NCBI RefSeq assembly: GCF_002269345.1 | Contig: NZ_CP022889.1 | Span: 1,302,001-1,366,000, forward strand | Direction: 5' to 3' | DNA from: Tsuneonella mangrovi | GTDB lineage: Bacteria; Pseudomonadota; Alphaproteobacteria; Sphingomonadales; Sphingomonadaceae | Length of the DNA: 64,000 bases | Shown here: positions 61,566-64,000 of the stretch, piece by piece | Layout of the letters: each line of letters starts with the position of its first letter | How positions within the stretch are numbered: position 1 is the first letter of the stretch | Program-made: the position numbers and the translations under genes | Notes under the pieces: generated by a model | Database searches by the model: none | Told to the model about the DNA's origin: nothing | What the model saw: only the letters and a program-made list of their open reading frames with translations

Positions 61566-62282
61566 ATGCTGTTTGGCAGGCCGATTCCAGGCCGCAGATT
61601 GACCCTTCTTGCAAGCGGGATCGTTGCGCTTTCGGGATGTGTCGATACGCCTTCTCCGCAAGCGGGGGCAGTCAATGCAGTGGCGGTTTCCGACCAGGGA
61701 CAGGCGGATTTTTCCTCCAAGCCCGAAGCGACCTACCTCCTCAAGCCGGCTGACTCGATCTCGCTGATCGTATTCCGCGAACCCGATCTGTCGCTCCAAA
61801 GCGTCGCGATCGGCGTCGATGGCACGATTTCGTTTCCCCTGCTGGGCAAGGTCCAGGCAGCCGGGCTGACGACCGCCCAGCTTGCAGACAAGATCCAGCA
61901 GGAACTTGGCGACGGGTACCTCAAGGACCCGCACGTTGCAGTAAACGTAATCGATTACGGATCGCACGTCGTCACCGTTGAAGGGGCGGTGAAGAAAGCC
62001 GGGATTTACAACTACCAGCCCGGGACCCGCCTGTCGGGCGCGATTGCGCTGGCCGAAGGGACATCGAACGTTGCCAAGCTGCGCGACGTGGCGATCTTCC
62101 GCCAGCGACCCGACGGAATCTGGGTGGCGAAGTTCGACTATCGCGAGGTCGTCAAGGGTACGATGATCGATCCGCTGATCGCGCCGGGCGACCGGGTCGT
62201 TGTCGGCACCTCCGCGCTGTCGCAGGCATGGCAGGACACGCTCAAGGCGCTGCCGGCCTTTGCCATCTTCACACGCTTGTAG
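61566..62282 (+). CDS. Polysaccharide export lipoprotein (Wza-like)
   Basis: 238 residues. Lipobox in LASGIVALSGCVDTPS; the polysaccharide export motif YLLKPADSISLIVFREPDLSLQSVAIGVDGTISFPLLGKVQAAG, then a SLBB-like segment VVTVEGAVKKAGIYNYQPGTRLSGAIALAEG. Forms the outer-membrane polysaccharide pore with the Wzc-like protein that follows. Confidence 0.92.
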   Translation: MLFGRPIPGRRLTLLASGIVALSGCVDTPSPQAGAVNAVAVSDQGQADFSSKPEATYLLKPADSISLIVFREPDLSLQSVAIGVDGTISFPLLGKVQAAGLTTAQLADKIQQELGDGYLKDPHVAVNVIDYGSHVVTVEGAVKKAGIYNYQPGTRLSGAIALAEGTSNVAKLRDVAIFRQRPDGIWVAKFDYREVVKGTMIDPLIAPGDRVVVGTSALSQAWQDTLKALPAFAIFTRL

Positions 62283-62301
62283 CGGCCGGGAGTGTGCAGC
62301 T

Positions 62302-64000
62302 GTGAACGATAGCCCCCACCCCGAACCGTCAAACTCGGCCAGCCAGACCGGCTGGCTCGAAGAACTGCTGAGGATCGAGCCGGACGGGGGATACGGCCCG
62401 TTCAACATGCTCGACATTTCGAAGGTGCGCGGGTTCCTCTGGCGCCAGCGCTATGTGCTGGGCGGGATCGTCGCCGGCTTCCTCGTTCTGGGCTTCCTCA
62501 TCACAATGCTGATGACGCCGATCTTCCAGGCTACCTCGACCGTAAGGGTCGATCCCGAGATGTCGACCATCGTCGACGACGGGCAGGCCCCGCCGGACCT
62601 GAGGGGCAACGATTACCTGCGTTATATCAGCACGCTGACGACGGTCATCCAGAGCCGTTCGCTGGCGCTGCGGGTAGTCGATGCGCTCGACCTCGGGAAA
62701 AACGCGGAATTCGTAGGCTCCGATGCCGCAAGACTGCCTCCCGCCAAGGCCAGAGATATCGCCGCGACGATGCTCATGGGCGAAGTGAAAGCGGAAACGC
62801 CCGACGATAACCGGATCATCCAGATCCACGTCCGCTCACCCGATCCCGCGCTCGCCGCGAAGATCGCCAATGCCTACAGCGACGCGTTCCTCGAGGATGA
62901 CATCCGCCGCAGCTTGGCCAAGAACGAATACGCCCAGACCTATCTTTCAAAACAGATCGGGGATGTCCGCAAGCAGCTCCAGGATGCCGAGCGCAAGGCG
63001 ATCTCCTATGCGCGCACCAATCGGATCGTCGGTGATGCACTGTTGGGCCAGTCATACGATCCGGCAACCGGGACGACCAGCGACCAGGCGGCTCCGCCCA
63101 CCACGACTGCCAGCAACCTCGCAGCGATCAACGCGGCCTATTCCGCCGCTGTCGCCCGGCGCATCCAGGCGCAGCAACGCTGGGACGCGATTGCCCGGAC
63201 CGATCCGGCAGACCTGCCAGAGGTGCAGCAGAGCGTCGCAGTACAACAACTGATCACGAATCGCGCAGCGGCGGCGAGCCAGCTCGCGGACCTCCAGATC
63301 CGCTATGGCAAGAAATACCCCCAAGTCAGCGAGTTGCAGGCGCAGATCGCGACGATCGACCGGCAAATCACGCAAGTCAGCAACGACATCAAGGACGGCA
63401 TCCACCAGAACTACCTGATCGCGCAGCGGCAGGAGAGCGCGCTTGCCGGGCAGTTGCACAAGGTATCGAACGAAACGCTCAACGAGCAGGATCGGCGGGT
63501 GGTTTTCAACCAGCTCCAGCGCGAGGCGTTCTCGCTGCGGGCACAGCTGCAAGACCTGATGGCGCGCTACAACCAGATATCGTCCGCTGCGAATGCGCGC
63601 CCGGGGACGATCACCAAGCTCGATGCGGCAACCGTCCCTGGCTCTCCATCCTCGCCCAACGTGGTCCGGAACATGTTGCTGGCGCTGATTGCCGGTGTCT
63701 CTGTTGCGGTCATGCTGGCTCTGCTGCGCGACGCATTCGACGATCGCCTGCACACGCTCGACGACGTGGAACGCAAGCTGGCGCTGCCGCCGCTCGGATT
63801 CACGCCGTTCGTCGCGGACATGGAGGATGAAAAGGACTCGGTTGCCCAAAAGGAGGCATATACCGCGATCCGCACGTCGATCGATTTCGCGCTGCCGCGC
63901 CGCGGCTGCAACGTGATCCAGGTCACCTCGAGCCAGGTCGGCGAAGGCAAGACGACCGTCGCAGAGGCGATCGCCCGCAAGTTCGCGCAGATGGGTCGCA
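62302..64000 (+). CDS. Wzc-like chain-length/tyrosine-kinase protein, partial
   Basis: 566 residues visible; cut by the window end. The Wzz domain (helix at VLGGIVAGFLVLGFLITMLM, then ATSTVRVDPE), a long periplasmic coiled region (RIQAQQRWDAIARTDPADLPE, LITNRAAAASQLADLQIRYGKKYPQVSELQAQIATI) and a second membrane helix (NMLLALIAGVSVAVMLALLRDAF) precede a BY-kinase Walker A motif TSSQVGEGKTTVAEAI. GTG start with GGGAG at 9 bases. Controls chain length and polymer export. Confidence 0.92.
   Translation, partial: MNDSPHPEPSNSASQTGWLEELLRIEPDGGYGPFNMLDISKVRGFLWRQRYVLGGIVAGFLVLGFLITMLMTPIFQATSTVRVDPEMSTIVDDGQAPPDLRGNDYLRYISTLTTVIQSRSLALRVVDALDLGKNAEFVGSDAARLPPAKARDIAATMLMGEVKAETPDDNRIIQIHVRSPDPALAAKIANAYSDAFLEDDIRRSLAKNEYAQTYLSKQIGDVRKQLQDAERKAISYARTNRIVGDALLGQSYDPATGTTSDQAAPPTTTASNLAAINAAYSAAVARRIQAQQRWDAIARTDPADLPEVQQSVAVQQLITNRAAAASQLADLQIRYGKKYPQVSELQAQIATIDRQITQVSNDIKDGIHQNYLIAQRQESALAGQLHKVSNETLNEQDRRVVFNQLQREAFSLRAQLQDLMARYNQISSAANARPGTITKLDAATVPGSPSSPNVVRNMLLALIAGVSVAVMLALLRDAFDDRLHTLDDVERKLALPPLGFTPFVADMEDEKDSVAQKEAYTAIRTSIDFALPRRGCNVIQVTSSQVGEGKTTVAEAIARKFAQMGR

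Noticed and set aside
1-64000. CRISPR arrays, insertion sequences or complete transposons
   Set aside because: No regularly spaced repeats and no transposase frame were seen. Repeats are limited to the element at 25.2-32.7 kb.

Overview
The window comes from an alphaproteobacterium of the order Sphingomonadales, most likely Erythrobacteraceae (inference). The GC content is high. The gene neighbourhoods are typical of that group: ptsP beside DUF465 and DUF1465 genes, recX-DUF192-NDUFA12-DUF2155 facing aat, tRNA-Trp close to secE-nusG-rplK-rplA, a TonB-dependent receptor, and many acyl-CoA enzymes. No CRISPR array, rRNA gene or complete insertion sequence was seen.

Layout. 1-5.1 kb: the start of ptsP (cut by the window edge), small DUF465/DUF1465 proteins, glycerol kinase and a metallo-hydrolase. 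5.3-7.7 kb: three tandem, diverged copies of one polytopic membrane protein; the third has an in-frame stop near its N-terminus. 7.8-22.9 kb: housekeeping and transport genes (nadA, a secreted serralysin-type protease, an EamA exporter, an old yellow enzyme, lipB, an MFS carrier, an ArsC-like protein, a siderophore receptor, an orphan [2Fe-2S] subunit, a Baeyer-Villiger-type flavoprotein, a CinA-like protein). 22.9-25.0 kb: rplA, rplK, nusG and secE on the minus strand.

25.18-32.67 kb is an integrated mobile element of about 7.5 kb, bounded by a 20-bp direct repeat. The right copy is the 3' end of an intact tRNA-Trp gene. It carries a tyrosine integrase next to the left end with matching 38-bp repeats just inside both ends, an operon of very small genes, a pair of AT-rich zinc-ribbon genes, small membrane proteins, a small serine recombinase, and about 0.5 kb of noncoding DNA full of inverted repeats. 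It has no recognisable replication, conjugation or capsid gene. It separates tRNA-Trp from secE-nusG, which are normally neighbours in this group. This is the best candidate for an undescribed system in the window.

32.8-42.7 kb: aat, the recX operon, a fatty acyl-AMP ligase, a thioesterase, a DUF389 protein, a TelA-XpaC-like cluster and a stand-alone LigD polymerase domain. 42.7-53.1 kb: a lipid/CoA catabolism region (two SDRs, two acyl-CoA dehydrogenases, a CoA transferase, a crotonase, a thiolase) with an alpha/beta hydrolase, a Crp/Fnr regulator, an HD protein and a class II aldolase. 53.2-54.9 kb: 4-hydroxyphenylpyruvate dioxygenase with a VOC partner (tyrosine catabolism). 54.9-64 kb: exopolysaccharide genes (rfbB, rfbA, two nucleotide-sugar dehydrogenases, a glycosyltransferase, a Wza-like export lipoprotein and a Wzc-like chain-length/kinase protein cut by the window end).
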